A stretch of DNA of 64,000 nucleotides from Alkalicoccus saliphilus (GTDB lineage Bacteria; Bacillota; Bacilli; Bacillales; Salisediminibacteriaceae): assembly GCF_003044065.1 (NCBI RefSeq), contig NZ_PZJJ01000018.1, forward strand, positions 1 to 64,000. The letters are read 5' to 3'. This document shows, piece after piece, positions 55,403 to 64,000 of the stretch. The notes below the pieces were generated by a model. It did no database searches, was not told the DNA's origin, and worked only from the letters and a program-made list of their open reading frames with translations. The first letter of the stretch is position 1. Every line of letters starts with the position of its first letter. A program made the translations under genes and the position numbers.

Positions 55403-56068
55403 CTACACCTTCCCTTTTTCCTTCTCTTTTTGCTTTTCACGCATTTCTTTTACGTCACGTTTCAAGTGGATAAGATCTTTTTCCAGCTGCTGAAATTTGT
55501 CGGCGACAGGGTCCGGCAGGTTAATATGATCCAGGTTGTCTCCAACTTTCACTCCGTCCTGAACGACGATGCGGCCTGGTATGCCTACGACCGTCGAATT
55601 CGGAGGCACCTCTTTAAGAACGACCGAGCCGGCCCCGATCCGGGAATTCCTGCCGATCCGCATAGAACCGAGCACCTTTGCACCGGAGGCAACGAGCACA
55701 TGGTCTTCCAGCGTCGGGTGGCGTTTCCCTTTTTCCTTCCCGGTTCCTCCAAGGGTTACTCCCTGAAAGATAGTGACACAGTCACCGATTTCACACGTTT
55801 CTCCGATAACGACGCCCATCCCGTGATCAATAAAAAGTCGTTCCCCTATCCGGGCGCCGGGATGAATTTCGATTCCTGTAAAAAAACGGCTCACCTGAGA
55901 AAGGAATCTCGCCGGAAAGTACAGACGCTTTTTCCAGAGAGAATGAGCCAGGCGGTGGGCCCAGACGGCGTGTACTCCGGAGTAGGTCATAATGACTTCC
56001 AGCCGGTTTCTTGCTGCAGGATCTCGTTCCAGTACAACATCTACATCATTTTTCAGTGTTTTTAACAT
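55403..56068 (-). CDS. cysE: serine O-acetyltransferase
   Basis: This 221-residue enzyme makes O-acetylserine, the precursor of cysteine. The left-handed beta-helix hexapeptide region ([20 protein letters not shown] to [16 protein letters not shown]) is clear. The C-terminal ~30 residues are highly charged ([12 protein letters not shown]). Confidence 0.95.
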   Translation of the reverse strand: MLKTLKNDVDVVLERDPAARNRLEVIMTYSGVHAVWAHRLAHSLWKKRLYFPARFLSQVSRFFTGIEIHPGARIGERLFIDHGMGVVIGETCEIGDCVTIFQGVTLGGTGKEKGKRHPTLEDHVLVASGAKVLGSMRIGRNSRIGAGSVVLKEVPPNSTVVGIPGRIVVQDGVKVGDNLDHINLPDPVADKFQQLEKDLIHLKRDVKEMREKQKEKEKGKV

Positions 56069-56110
56069 ATAAGTACCTCCTCTCGGCTATCTTCTTAATT
56101 ATAGAAGATA

Positions 56111-56310
56111 AAAAAGCGTCTCTGTGCCTTTTGGACACAGAGACGCCTGACAGCGCGGTTCCACTCTGTTTGGATGCTTCAGCTGCATCCCGCTTTAACA
56201 ACTGTGACCGGACGTGCTTCCGGGTGCATTTCGCCTGTTTCCGCATGAGCCGCTTCCAGCCGCGGCGGCTCTCTCTGGGATGGGAATACTGGCTACTTCT
56301 TCCGATACCG
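56111..56310 (-). promoter_or_regulatory. cysteine T-box riboswitch of cysE-cysS
   Basis: The leader of about 200 nt contains the T-box sequence GTGGAACCGCG (56164-56154). A likely specifier TGC for cysteine (56228-56226) sits in GAAATGCACCC, and a terminator stem GCGTCTCTGTG (56146-56136 with 56126-56116) runs into TTTTT. Uncharged tRNA-Cys would stabilise the antiterminator and let cysE-cysS be made when cysteine runs low. Confidence 0.92.
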
Positions 56311-56322
56311 GTCTACTTTAAA

Positions 56323-57783
56323 TTATGAGGCAAGCAGCTGCTCCAGCCGCTTGATGACGACATTTTTTCCCAGAAGGATAATTGTCTTCTGCAGGTCCGG
56401 GCCGTGCATCTGCCCTGTTACGGCTATCCTTACCGGCATGAAAAGCTTTTTCCCTTTATGGCCGGTTTCTTTCTGGACAGCTTTAAGCGACTGCTTAATG
56501 TCATCGGTAGTCCACGTGTCCAGATTCAGAAGCTTATCCCGGAAAGCTGCAAGAACTTCCGGTACCTGCTCCTCATTCAGGACGGCCTGTGCCTCTTCAT
56601 TATAATCGATTTCCTGTTTGAAGAACAACTCTGTCAACTCCACAATCTGTGCACCGTAGCTCATCTTTTCCTGATGCAGTACGATCAGATCATAGGCCCA
56701 CTGCCGCTGTTCTTCTGTCATTCTTTCCGGGAGGCGTCCCGCTTTTACAAGGTGGGGAAGAGCAAGCCAGACGACCCGGTCTTCATCGGCTGCTTTCATG
56801 TACTGGTTGTTCATCCATTCCAGTTTCTGCGTATCAAATACCGCCGGTGCTTTAATGACCCGGTCCAGACGGAATTCCTGCTCCAGCTCTTTAAGTGTCA
56901 TCAGTTCCTGCTCACCGCCTGGGGACCATCCGAGAAGGGCAATAAAGTTTACAATAGCTTCCGGAAGGTACCCCAGTTCCCGGTACTGCTCCACAAACTG
57001 GATAATCGTTTCGTCCCGCTTGCTCATTTTCTGGCGGTCTTCATTCAGAATGAGCGAAGCGTGGCCGAAGACCGGGGCCTCATAACCGAGCGCTTCATAT
57101 AAAAGTACCTGGCGCGGCGTGTTGGAGAGATGCTCTTCTCCGCGGATAACGTGGCTGATTTTCATCAGATGATCATCAATAACCACAGCGAAGTTATATG
57201 TCGGGATGCCGTCCTGACGCACGATAACAAAATCACCAATACCGTCCGACTCGAAGGTTACGTCGCCCCTTACTTCGTCCTGGACGTGGATGTCTTTTCC
57301 CTTTGGTACAAGAAAACGTACAACCGGCTTTCGTCCTTCGGCTTCGTAGGCTTTTTTCTCGTCTTCGGTAAGGTTGCGGTCACGTCCGCTGTACATCGGT
57401 GTTTCTCCGCGTGCGCGCTGTTCTTCCCGTTCTTTTTCAAGTTCTTCCGTCGTCATGTAGCAGTGGTAGGCCTTCCCCTCAGCAAGCAGCTGATCCACGT
57501 ACTTTTGATACGTATCAAGTCTTTCCATGCTTTTGTAAGGAGCATAAGGCCCTCCCTTATCTACGCTTTCGTCCCAGTCCAGGCCGAGCCATTTCAGGCT
57601 TTCAAGCAGCTTTTCTGTCGCCAGGTCCACATTTCTTGCCTGATCGGTATCTTCGATGCGGACCACAAACGTACCACCGTGATGGCGGGCAAATAAATAA
57701 TTAAACAATGCGGCACGCGCTCCACCGATATGCAGATGTCCCGTGGGACTCGGGGCGAACCGGACTCGAATATCTTCTGTCAT
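56323..57783 (-). CDS. gltX: glutamyl-tRNA synthetase
   Basis: This 486-residue class I synthetase has [17 protein letters not shown] near residue 9 and KMSKRDETI near 254. In Bacilli it usually also charges tRNA-Gln, for correction by GatCAB. It lies 69 bp after ispF. Confidence 0.96.
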   Translation of the reverse strand: MTEDIRVRFAPSPTGHLHIGGARAALFNYLFARHHGGTFVVRIEDTDQARNVDLATEKLLESLKWLGLDWDESVDKGGPYAPYKSMERLDTYQKYVDQLLAEGKAYHCYMTTEELEKEREEQRARGETPMYSGRDRNLTEDEKKAYEAEGRKPVVRFLVPKGKDIHVQDEVRGDVTFESDGIGDFVIVRQDGIPTYNFAVVIDDHLMKISHVIRGEEHLSNTPRQVLLYEALGYEAPVFGHASLILNEDRQKMSKRDETIIQFVEQYRELGYLPEAIVNFIALLGWSPGGEQELMTLKELEQEFRLDRVIKAPAVFDTQKLEWMNNQYMKAADEDRVVWLALPHLVKAGRLPERMTEEQRQWAYDLIVLHQEKMSYGAQIVELTELFFKQEIDYNEEAQAVLNEEQVPEVLAAFRDKLLNLDTWTTDDIKQSLKAVQKETGHKGKKLFMPVRIAVTGQMHGPDLQKTIILLGKNVVIKRLEQLLAS

Positions 57784-57853
57784 AGTATGACACCTTCCTC
57801 GCTGTAAAATCTTCGTCTATTTTATCACTGCCGGGGCAGCTTCTTAAATGTTT

Positions 57854-58330
57854 TTATGATTTTTCTTTCAGAAGAAGGACTGCCTGGGAAGCAATTCCTT
57901 CCTCCCGCCCGGTAAATCCAAGCTTCTCTGTCGTTGTTGCTTTAATATTTACCTGCTTAATATCCGCATGAAGGAGCCCGGCAATCCGCTCCCGCATTGC
58001 CTGAATGTATGGAGCCATTTTCGGATTCTGGGCCATGATCGTACAGTCCACATTGCCGAGGCGGTACCCTTTTTCATCAACTATCTTCCACACGTGGGAA
58101 AGAAGCTCCGCGGAATCAGCATCTTTAAATTCGGGGGAAGTATCCGGAAAATGCCGTCCGATATCTCCTTCTCCAACTGCGCCGAGAGCTGCATCTGCAA
58201 TTGTATGAAGCAGCACGTCCGCGTCTGAATGTCCGAGCAGTCCCCGGTCATGAGGTATTTCAATACCACCTAAAATCAGCGGTCTTCCTTCCGCAAGCTG
58301 GTGCACGTCGAATCCCTGTCCAATCTTCAT
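57854..58330 (-). CDS. ispF: 2-C-methyl-D-erythritol 2,4-cyclodiphosphate synthase
   Basis: This 158-residue enzyme acts in the MEP isoprenoid pathway. Metal ligands lie in GQGFDVHQL and [15 protein letters not shown], and [19 protein letters not shown] is at the end. It overlaps ispD by 4 bp. Confidence 0.96.
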   Translation of the reverse strand: MKIGQGFDVHQLAEGRPLILGGIEIPHDRGLLGHSDADVLLHTIADAALGAVGEGDIGRHFPDTSPEFKDADSAELLSHVWKIVDEKGYRLGNVDCTIMAQNPKMAPYIQAMRERIAGLLHADIKQVNIKATTTEKLGFTGREEGIASQAVLLLKEKS

Positions 58331-59040
58331 TTGCGTTCTCCCTCCTGCCGGCTTCTGACGACTGCTTCTGCAAACATCATATCTTCCGGTGTCGTTACTT
58401 TAAAATTTTCGTACGTTCCTTCTACTATTGTAACGGCTCCGCCTGTATATTCAACCAGGCTGGCATCATCTGTCCCAAGATAGTCATTTTCTTCCGCTTT
58501 TCTATGGGCCGAAGCAATCACCTCAAAAGAAAACGCCTGAGGTGTCTGGGCAGCCCACAGTCTGGAGCGGTCTACTGTTTTTGTTATCGTGCCGCCGGTT
58601 ACTTCCTTTACTGTATCTTTTACACGTACTGCAAGGATAGCCGCCCCGGAAGATGCAGCTTCTTCTGCGAGCTGCCGAAGCTTATCTTTTGTAACAAACG
58701 GCCGTGCTGCGTCATGAATAAGTACAGTTTCTTCTCCACCGGCTCCGTTTTCCAAAAGCGCCTTCAATCCGCAGGAAACACTGTCCTGACGCTCTTTTCC
58801 ACCGGAAACGATCGATGTTTTTTTACCGAGCCCCCATTCCTGAAGAAGGGCACGGATTTCTTCTGTTTCTTTATCATTGGCTACAAGTACGACTGCCTGA
58901 CAGAACGAATCCTCTTCAAACACACGAAGCGTGTGAATAAGAAGAGGAGTTCCGGCAATCGTTAAAAACTGCTTATTGCGTCCGGCCTGCATTCTTTTCC
59001 CCTGCCCGGCCGCAAGCAGTACGGTCTGATAACTAGACAT
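58327..59040 (-). CDS. ispD: 2-C-methyl-D-erythritol 4-phosphate cytidylyltransferase
   Basis: This 237-residue enzyme makes CDP-methylerythritol, the substrate line leading to the ispF step. [20 protein letters not shown] at the start is the CTP-binding motif, and [15 protein letters not shown] is near 105. The start MSSYQT, with AAAGGA 8 bp upstream, is preferred to two earlier in-frame starts. Confidence 0.95.
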   Translation of the reverse strand: MSSYQTVLLAAGQGKRMQAGRNKQFLTIAGTPLLIHTLRVFEEDSFCQAVVLVANDKETEEIRALLQEWGLGKKTSIVSGGKERQDSVSCGLKALLENGAGGEETVLIHDAARPFVTKDKLRQLAEEAASSGAAILAVRVKDTVKEVTGGTITKTVDRSRLWAAQTPQAFSFEVIASAHRKAEENDYLGTDDASLVEYTGGAVTIVEGTYENFKVTTPEDMMFAEAVVRSRQEGERK

Positions 59041-59059
59041 ACCCATCGTCCTTTTTAAA

Positions 59060-60163
59060 TTATTGAGCTTTCTCCAGTGCTTTCGGTTTAGCAAAGATCA
59101 TCCGCCCGGCAGAAGTCTGAAGGACACTTGTCACGACAACTTCAATCGTCTTGCCGATCTGACTGCTGCCTTCCTCCACAACGATCATCGTGCCGTCATC
59201 GAGATAACCGATCCCCTGATTCTGCTCTTTACCATCCTTAATAACCTGTACCGGCATCTCTTCTCCAGGAAGAACAACCGGTTTCACGGCGTTGGCAAGG
59301 TCATTGATGTTCAGAACTGCCACTCCTTGCAGATCACATACTTTATTCAAATTGAAATCGTTTGTGACTACAAAACCGTTCATTACCTTCGCCAGTTTAA
59401 CGAGTTTGCTGTCGACTTCCTGTATATCTTCAAAGTCTCCTTCGTAAATTTCCACGTCCACATCGAGTTCTTTCTGGATTTTATTCAAAATATCCAGCCC
59501 CCGACGCCCCCGGTTTCTTTTCAGCGCATCCGAAGAATCAGCAATATGCTGCAGCTCTTCCAGCACAAACTCCGGAATGATCAGCGTACCTTCGATAAAG
59601 CCGCTCTGGCATATATCTGCTATTCTTCCGTCAATGATTACACTCGTATCGAGAATTTTCAGTTTCGCTTCGTTTTTTCGTGCCGGCTCTGCGGGCTCTT
59701 CTTTTTTCTCGTTTTTATTCTGGCTCCGGCCGCCGGGAAACAGGTTCATCAGTTCATCCCGTTTTTGGAAACCAACCCGGAAACCGAGATATCCGAAAAA
59801 CAATGTGAGGAGCACCGGGAGAATGGAGCTGACTATCGGTATTTCCATACTCATCAGCGCCACAGTGATCAGTGAAGCCAGTCCGAGCCCGATCAGCAGA
59901 CCGATCGTTCCAAAAATCAGATCCGTGGCGGGATATTTCATAATGGATTCTTCCACGTAGCGGATAAAGCCGACGATATTGTCCGTAAACCAGAAAAGTA
60001 GGAAAAATAATATAATTGCACCAAGCACGGCTCCGGCAAATTCATTCGTCAGCCACTCCGGCATATTATTAACAGGCAGCGCCTGCAGAACGTCCGGCAG
60101 GAATAAATATCCGATGGTTCCTCCAATGAAAAGAATTACCATCTGTACGATCTTATGCAGCAT
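59060..60163 (-). CDS. yacL: membrane-anchored PIN/TRAM-domain protein (YacL)
   Basis: This 367-residue protein has four N-terminal membrane helices. A PIN nuclease-like domain follows, with ILDTSVIIDGRIADICQSGF near 170 and VVTNDFNLNKVCDLQG near 270. A C-terminal TRAM domain (IGKTIEVVVTSVLQTSAGRM) could bind RNA. A role as ribonuclease is inferred. AAGGAGG lies 8 bp before the ATG at 60163. Confidence 0.9.
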   Translation of the reverse strand: MLHKIVQMVILFIGGTIGYLFLPDVLQALPVNNMPEWLTNEFAGAVLGAIILFFLLFWFTDNIVGFIRYVEESIMKYPATDLIFGTIGLLIGLGLASLITVALMSMEIPIVSSILPVLLTLFFGYLGFRVGFQKRDELMNLFPGGRSQNKNEKKEEPAEPARKNEAKLKILDTSVIIDGRIADICQSGFIEGTLIIPEFVLEELQHIADSSDALKRNRGRRGLDILNKIQKELDVDVEIYEGDFEDIQEVDSKLVKLAKVMNGFVVTNDFNLNKVCDLQGVAVLNINDLANAVKPVVLPGEEMPVQVIKDGKEQNQGIGYLDDGTMIVVEEGSSQIGKTIEVVVTSVLQTSAGRMIFAKPKALEKAQ

Positions 60164-60342
60164 TTCCGTCACCTCCTTCTTTTTAATATAGCTAAATTCG
60201 CTTTAAGTGACTGCACCAGGTATTAATTCACAAAAAGTTACATATTCCTGGTATTACTTTACCACCGTCAGAATTGTCTGTCAATTTGAGTAATCTTCCA
60301 TTTTACCTTTCCATACAATCAGTGTCAACTGGGTTTTCCCGG

Positions 60343-61425
60343 TTAAATATGTCTGTCGATAAACAGCTGCTCCTGAATTCTTGTCAGCCCGTCCTTGATT
60401 TTTTTGGCACGTGCTTCCCCGATACCCTCGACTTCATCCAGTTCCTGAGTGGAAGCTCTTGTGATACGGGAAAGTTCGCCGAATTCGCGGACGAGGTTGT
60501 CTACCACCATGACAGGAAGCCGTGGAATTTTATTCAATATACGGTATCCCCGCGGGTGCAGACCGTATTCTGACAAGTTCGTAATTTTTCCGTACCCGAG
60601 AAGTTTCACGATAACATTATCGTCGAGCAGTTCTTCATTGGAAAGCCGCTTCAGTTTTCGGAGCGTATCCTTTGGACTCTGATCTTCTTCTTTCATATAA
60701 TCCTTAATCAGAAGAAGGGCTTCCTGCTCCGTATTCATTACAAGCTCCTCCAGCTGCATGGAAATCAGGCGTCCTTCGTCTCCGAGTTCATTCACATAGT
60801 TTAAAATCTCTCCCTTAATCCGGAGGACCATTTCAATCCGGTGCATCACCTGGGATACTTCCTGAAACGTTACGAGTTCTTCAAATTCCAGCGCTCCAAG
60901 GTTTGTAATGCTCTGATCCAGCACGGCCTGGTATTTTTCCAATGTTTGAATGGCCTGATTTGCCTTTGTCAAAATGACGCCGATATCCTTCAGGGCGTAG
61001 CGGTACTGCCCCTGGTAAAGCGTAATGACATTTCTGCGCTGGGAAATGGAAATGACGAGATTACCCGTCTGTCTGGCTACACGCTGGGCAGTTCTGTGAC
61101 GGATCCCTGTTTCTGTGGAATCGATGGAGTTTTCCGGTACGAGCTGCGTATTTGCATAAAGAATCCGGCTGCCATCCTCACTTAGAATGATCGCCCCGTC
61201 CATTTTGGCCAGCTCATACAAGTAAGCCGGGGAAAAATCGGTATTGATAAAGAAACCTCCGTTAACGATATTCATCATTTCATTGTTGTACCCGAGAACG
61301 ATCAGTCCGCCGGTTCCCGCTCTCAAAACGTTATCGATGCCTTCCCGGAGCGGGGTTCCCGGTGAGACAAGCTGCAGTACCTCATTAATGAAATTGTCAT
61401 CATAGTTCGAACGATGGTGTTCCAC
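60343..61425 (-). CDS. disA: DNA-integrity scanning protein DisA, diadenylate cyclase
   Basis: This 360-residue enzyme makes c-di-AMP from two ATP. The active-site motifs DGAIIL near residue 75 and [12 protein letters not shown] near 108 are intact. A helical spine and a C-terminal helix-hairpin-helix ([19 protein letters not shown]) bind branched DNA. The start is GTG after AGGAGGG. It overlaps the radA end by 26 bp. Confidence 0.96.
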   Translation of the reverse strand: MEHHRSNYDDNFINEVLQLVSPGTPLREGIDNVLRAGTGGLIVLGYNNEMMNIVNGGFFINTDFSPAYLYELAKMDGAIILSEDGSRILYANTQLVPENSIDSTETGIRHRTAQRVARQTGNLVISISQRRNVITLYQGQYRYALKDIGVILTKANQAIQTLEKYQAVLDQSITNLGALEFEELVTFQEVSQVMHRIEMVLRIKGEILNYVNELGDEGRLISMQLEELVMNTEQEALLLIKDYMKEEDQSPKDTLRKLKRLSNEELLDDNVIVKLLGYGKITNLSEYGLHPRGYRILNKIPRLPVMVVDNLVREFGELSRITRASTQELDEVEGIGEARAKKIKDGLTRIQEQLFIDRHI

Positions 61426-62809
61426 GTGTCTTCCCTCCTAACGTTATTTCCAGTGCTTCACTTACTGTCTGCACGCCGACAACCTCGATGCCGTCCGGTG
61501 CCTGCCAGCCTTCCAGCACTTTTGATGGAACGATAACCCGCGTAAAACCAAGTTTTGCCGCCTCTATTACCCGCTGTTCAATGCGGGAAACACGGCGCAC
61601 TTCACCTGTAAGCCCCACCTCTCCGATAATGACGTCCCCGGGCTCTGTTGGCACATCCCGGAAACTGGAAGCAATAGCTACCGTAATGGCAAGGTCGATA
61701 GATGGTTCGTCCAGTTTGACGCCGCCGGCCACTTTAATATAGGCATCCTGATTTTGAAGCATCATGCCCACCCTTTTTTCCAGAACAGCCATAATGAGAG
61801 AAATTCGGTTATGATCAATGCCGGTCGCCATACGGCGGGGGTTTCCAAAGCTTGTCGGGGAAATGAGCGCCTGGATCTCCACGAGCACCGTTCTCGTTCC
61901 TTCCATTGAGGCAACGACAGCTGAACCGGCTGCTCCTGCAGATCGCTCTTCAAGAAAGATCTCGGAAGGATTGAGTACTTCTTCCAGGCCGCTTTCCTTC
62001 ATCTCAAAAATACCAATTTCATTTGTCGAGCCGAAGCGGTTTTTTACTGCCCGGAGGATACGGAATGTATGATGCTGCTCCCCCTCAAAATAAAGCACCG
62101 TGTCCACCATATGTTCAAGAATACGCGGTCCGGCAATAGCTCCCTGCTTCGTCACATGACCGACAAGAAAGACAGCAATGCCCTTTGTTTTTGCAACACG
62201 CATAAAAGCAGAAGTACATTCCCTCACCTGGGAAACACTTCCCGGAGCACTCGTAACATCATCCATATGCACAGTCTGTATAGAGTCGATAATGACAAGC
62301 GCCGGCTGCATTTCTTCAATGACCCGCTCTATGACGGCCACGTCCGTTTCCGCCAGAACAAGCAGTTCGTCCTCTTCAATTCCGAGACGGTCCGCCCGCA
62401 GCTTTGTCTGTTTAACGGATTCTTCCCCTGATATGTAGAGTACCCTTTTTTTATTTGCAGCAAGCATCGCTGATACTTGAAGAAGAAGCGTCGATTTACC
62501 GATCCCCGGGTCTCCACCGACAAGGACGAGGGATCCAGGCACTACTCCGCCGCCGAGTACGCGGTTCAGTTCATCAATATGGGTGCTCGTCCGTGCCTCT
62601 TCCCTGCTTTCAATTTTTGTAATAGGCTCGGGTTTAACAGATCTTGACCCTTCTCCAGTAGAAAAGCCCCGCCGTTTTTTTCCCTTCGGTGCCGCTTCCA
62701 TCTCTTCTACGAGCGTATTCCAGCTGTGGCATCCTGGACACTTGCCCATCCACTTCATGGACTCATATCCGCAGTCCTGGCAGACAAATTTTGTTTTCTG
62801 TTTTGCCAT
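61400..62809 (-). CDS. radA: DNA repair protein RadA
   Basis: This 469-residue RecA-like helicase processes recombination intermediates. A four-Cys zinc finger ([20 protein letters not shown]) is at the N-terminus. Walker [13 protein letters not shown] and the RadA motif [11 protein letters not shown] follow, with a Lon-like C-terminal domain. The start [13 protein letters not shown] is chosen over an upstream in-frame start. Confidence 0.96.
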   Translation of the reverse strand: MAKQKTKFVCQDCGYESMKWMGKCPGCHSWNTLVEEMEAAPKGKKRRGFSTGEGSRSVKPEPITKIESREEARTSTHIDELNRVLGGGVVPGSLVLVGGDPGIGKSTLLLQVSAMLAANKKRVLYISGEESVKQTKLRADRLGIEEDELLVLAETDVAVIERVIEEMQPALVIIDSIQTVHMDDVTSAPGSVSQVRECTSAFMRVAKTKGIAVFLVGHVTKQGAIAGPRILEHMVDTVLYFEGEQHHTFRILRAVKNRFGSTNEIGIFEMKESGLEEVLNPSEIFLEERSAGAAGSAVVASMEGTRTVLVEIQALISPTSFGNPRRMATGIDHNRISLIMAVLEKRVGMMLQNQDAYIKVAGGVKLDEPSIDLAITVAIASSFRDVPTEPGDVIIGEVGLTGEVRRVSRIEQRVIEAAKLGFTRVIVPSKVLEGWQAPDGIEVVGVQTVSEALEITLGGKTRGTPSFEL

Positions 62810-62997
62810 TTCTCTTCCTCCTCTCGTGAAACTCATCCTTCTATTTTAGCATGCAGAGCCGCCCCCTGCGGCATATTCTGCTCCAGGAATATATTTTCGG
62901 CAGACGTTTTCCTGTTACCGTGTCTAATATGAGACCCCCTGAATTTCCCAGAATACCGGAAGAGCTGCTTTTTCACTTTGTGTAGAAGACATAAAAG

Positions 62998-63025
62998 AGG
63001 GAAGCCTCATTGTAGAGGCTTCCCT
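62998..63025 (-). terminator. intrinsic terminator after clpC
   Basis: AGGGAAGCCTC (62998-63008) pairs perfectly with GAGGCTTCCCT (63015-63025). The minus strand then reads TTTTATG. It lies 28 bp after the clpC stop and partly separates clpC from radA. The ~240-bp gap otherwise holds only the radA promoter region. Confidence 0.88.
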
Positions 63026-63052
63026 GCTTTTTCTTTATTAAAATCAGACAGC

Positions 63053-64000
63053 TTATACCGTTTCTTCTGCCTTGCTCACATAATACTCTCCATCGCGGAT
63101 ACCAAGACGCACTTTCTGCCCTTTAGCAATCGCTCCACGGAGAAGTTCTTCGGAAAGGCGGTCCTCCACCTGTTTCTGAAGGGCCCGGCGGAGTGGACGC
63201 GCTCCGTATTCCGGATCGAAACCTTCATCAGCAATTTTTGCTTTTGCGGCTTCCGTCAGTTCAAATTCAATTCCCTGCTCTTTCAGACGCTTTTTCAGCT
63301 GATCAGACATCAGGGAGACAATTTGTTTGATATGCTTCTTCTCCAGAGAGTGGAAGACAATAATCTCATCAATACGGTTCAGGAATTCAGGACGGAAGGA
63401 TTTTTTCAGCTCGCCCATTACTTTCCCTTTCATATCCTGATATTGTTCGTCCCCGCGCTGGGCTGTAAAGCCGACACTTTTTTCCTGACGGAGAACGCTT
63501 GCTCCGACGTTGGAAGTCATAATGATTGCTGTGTTGCGGAAATCGACGCGGCGGCCTTTGGAATCAGTCAGGAACCCATCTTCCAGCACCTGCAGAAGAA
63601 TGTTGAATACTTCAGGGTGTGCTTTTTCAATCTCATCCAGGAGAATGACAGAATACGGCTTGCGGCGGATTTTCTCCGTCAGCTGTCCACCGTCTTCGTG
63701 TCCGACATAGCCCGGAGGGGAACCAACGAGACGGCTTGTCGTATGCTTTTCCATATACTCGGACATGTCGATACGGACAATCGCATCTTCATCCCCGAAC
63801 AGCGATTCTGCCACTGCACGGGCAAGCTCTGTTTTACCAACACCTGTCGGCCCGAGGAAAATAAAGGAGCCGATCGGACGTTTCGGATCTTTCAGTCCGG
63901 CACGGGCACGGCGGACCGCCTTGGAAACAGCAGTTACCGCTTCATCCTGTCCAATCACGCGGTTGTGAAGGATTTCCTCCATGCGGAGAAGGCGGTCGGT
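63053..64000 (-). CDS. clpC: ClpC ATPase, C-terminal part (cut by the window edge)
   Basis: The visible 315 residues are the second AAA+ domain of ClpC, partner of the ClpP protease. Walker [15 protein letters not shown], pore loop [13 protein letters not shown], Walker [14 protein letters not shown] and the ClpP-interaction region are present. The gene continues past 64000. An internal Met at 63982 is not the true start, since the upstream residues [11 protein letters not shown] are family sequence. Confidence 0.96.
   Translation of the reverse strand, partial: TDRLLRMEEILHNRVIGQDEAVTAVSKAVRRARAGLKDPKRPIGSFIFLGPTGVGKTELARAVAESLFGDEDAIVRIDMSEYMEKHTTSRLVGSPPGYVGHEDGGQLTEKIRRKPYSVILLDEIEKAHPEVFNILLQVLEDGFLTDSKGRRVDFRNTAIIMTSNVGASVLRQEKSVGFTAQRGDEQYQDMKGKVMGELKKSFRPEFLNRIDEIIVFHSLEKKHIKQIVSLMSDQLKKRLKEQGIEFELTEAAKAKIADEGFDPEYGARPLRRALQKQVEDRLSEELLRGAIAKGQKVRLGIRDGEYYVSKAEETV

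Overview
The window comes from the chromosome of a Bacillota bacterium, most likely a spore-forming member of the Bacillaceae. The order of the minus-strand genes is that of the Bacillus origin-proximal block: clpC, radA, disA, yacL, ispD, ispF, gltX, cysE, cysS, mrnC, rlmB, rae1 (yacP), sigH, rpmG, secE, nusG, the L11/L1 and L10/L7 genes, rpoBC, the str operon, and the S10-spc-alpha operons. The presence of sigH, disA and a cysteine T-box agrees with this. The genus cannot be fixed from sequence reading alone.

Region 1 (1-12.2 kb) is accessory. It holds an AT-rich GntP-type permease, a pseudouridine kinase/glycosidase pair, a probable phosphorothioate-DNA-targeting HNH endonuclease, a tiny membrane protein, a glycolate/lactate dehydrogenase next to a BASS-type transporter, an MFS transporter, and a pair encoding a coiled-coil membrane protein and a PP2C-like phosphatase. 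Copies of a dispersed non-coding repeat lie between these genes.

Region 2 (12.9-32.2 kb, minus strand) is the S10-spc-alpha ribosomal block with adk, map, infA, rpoA, the ECF transporter module, truA, rplM and rpsI. It has one striking exception: the secY position between rplO and adk holds only a shrunken, frameshifted secY relic. SecY is essential, so a working copy must exist elsewhere in the genome, or the sequence is wrong here.

Region 3 (32.5-34.1 kb) is a cassette inserted between the str and S10 operons. A NERD-domain protein with a nuclease-like core, zinc ribbon and basic C-terminus is flanked on both sides by arrays of eight short AT-rich units (consensus TTTAATCATTATA). The units are phased about 21 bp apart. 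The two arrays share the same spacing, the same long gap and the same variant units at the same positions, while the spacers differ. I see this as the best candidate for an undescribed system in the window.

Region 4 (34.1-64.0 kb, minus strand) holds tuf, fusA, rpsG, rpsL, rplGB, rpoC, rpoB, rsmC, rplL, rplJ, rplA, rplK, nusG, secE, rpmG and sigH. It then runs through RNA-processing and aminoacyl-tRNA synthetase genes to disA, radA and the 3' half of clpC at the window edge. Recognisable cis elements include a cysteine T-box, the L10 leader, the S10 promoter and several intrinsic terminators. No rRNA, tRNA, CRISPR array or intact insertion sequence was found.
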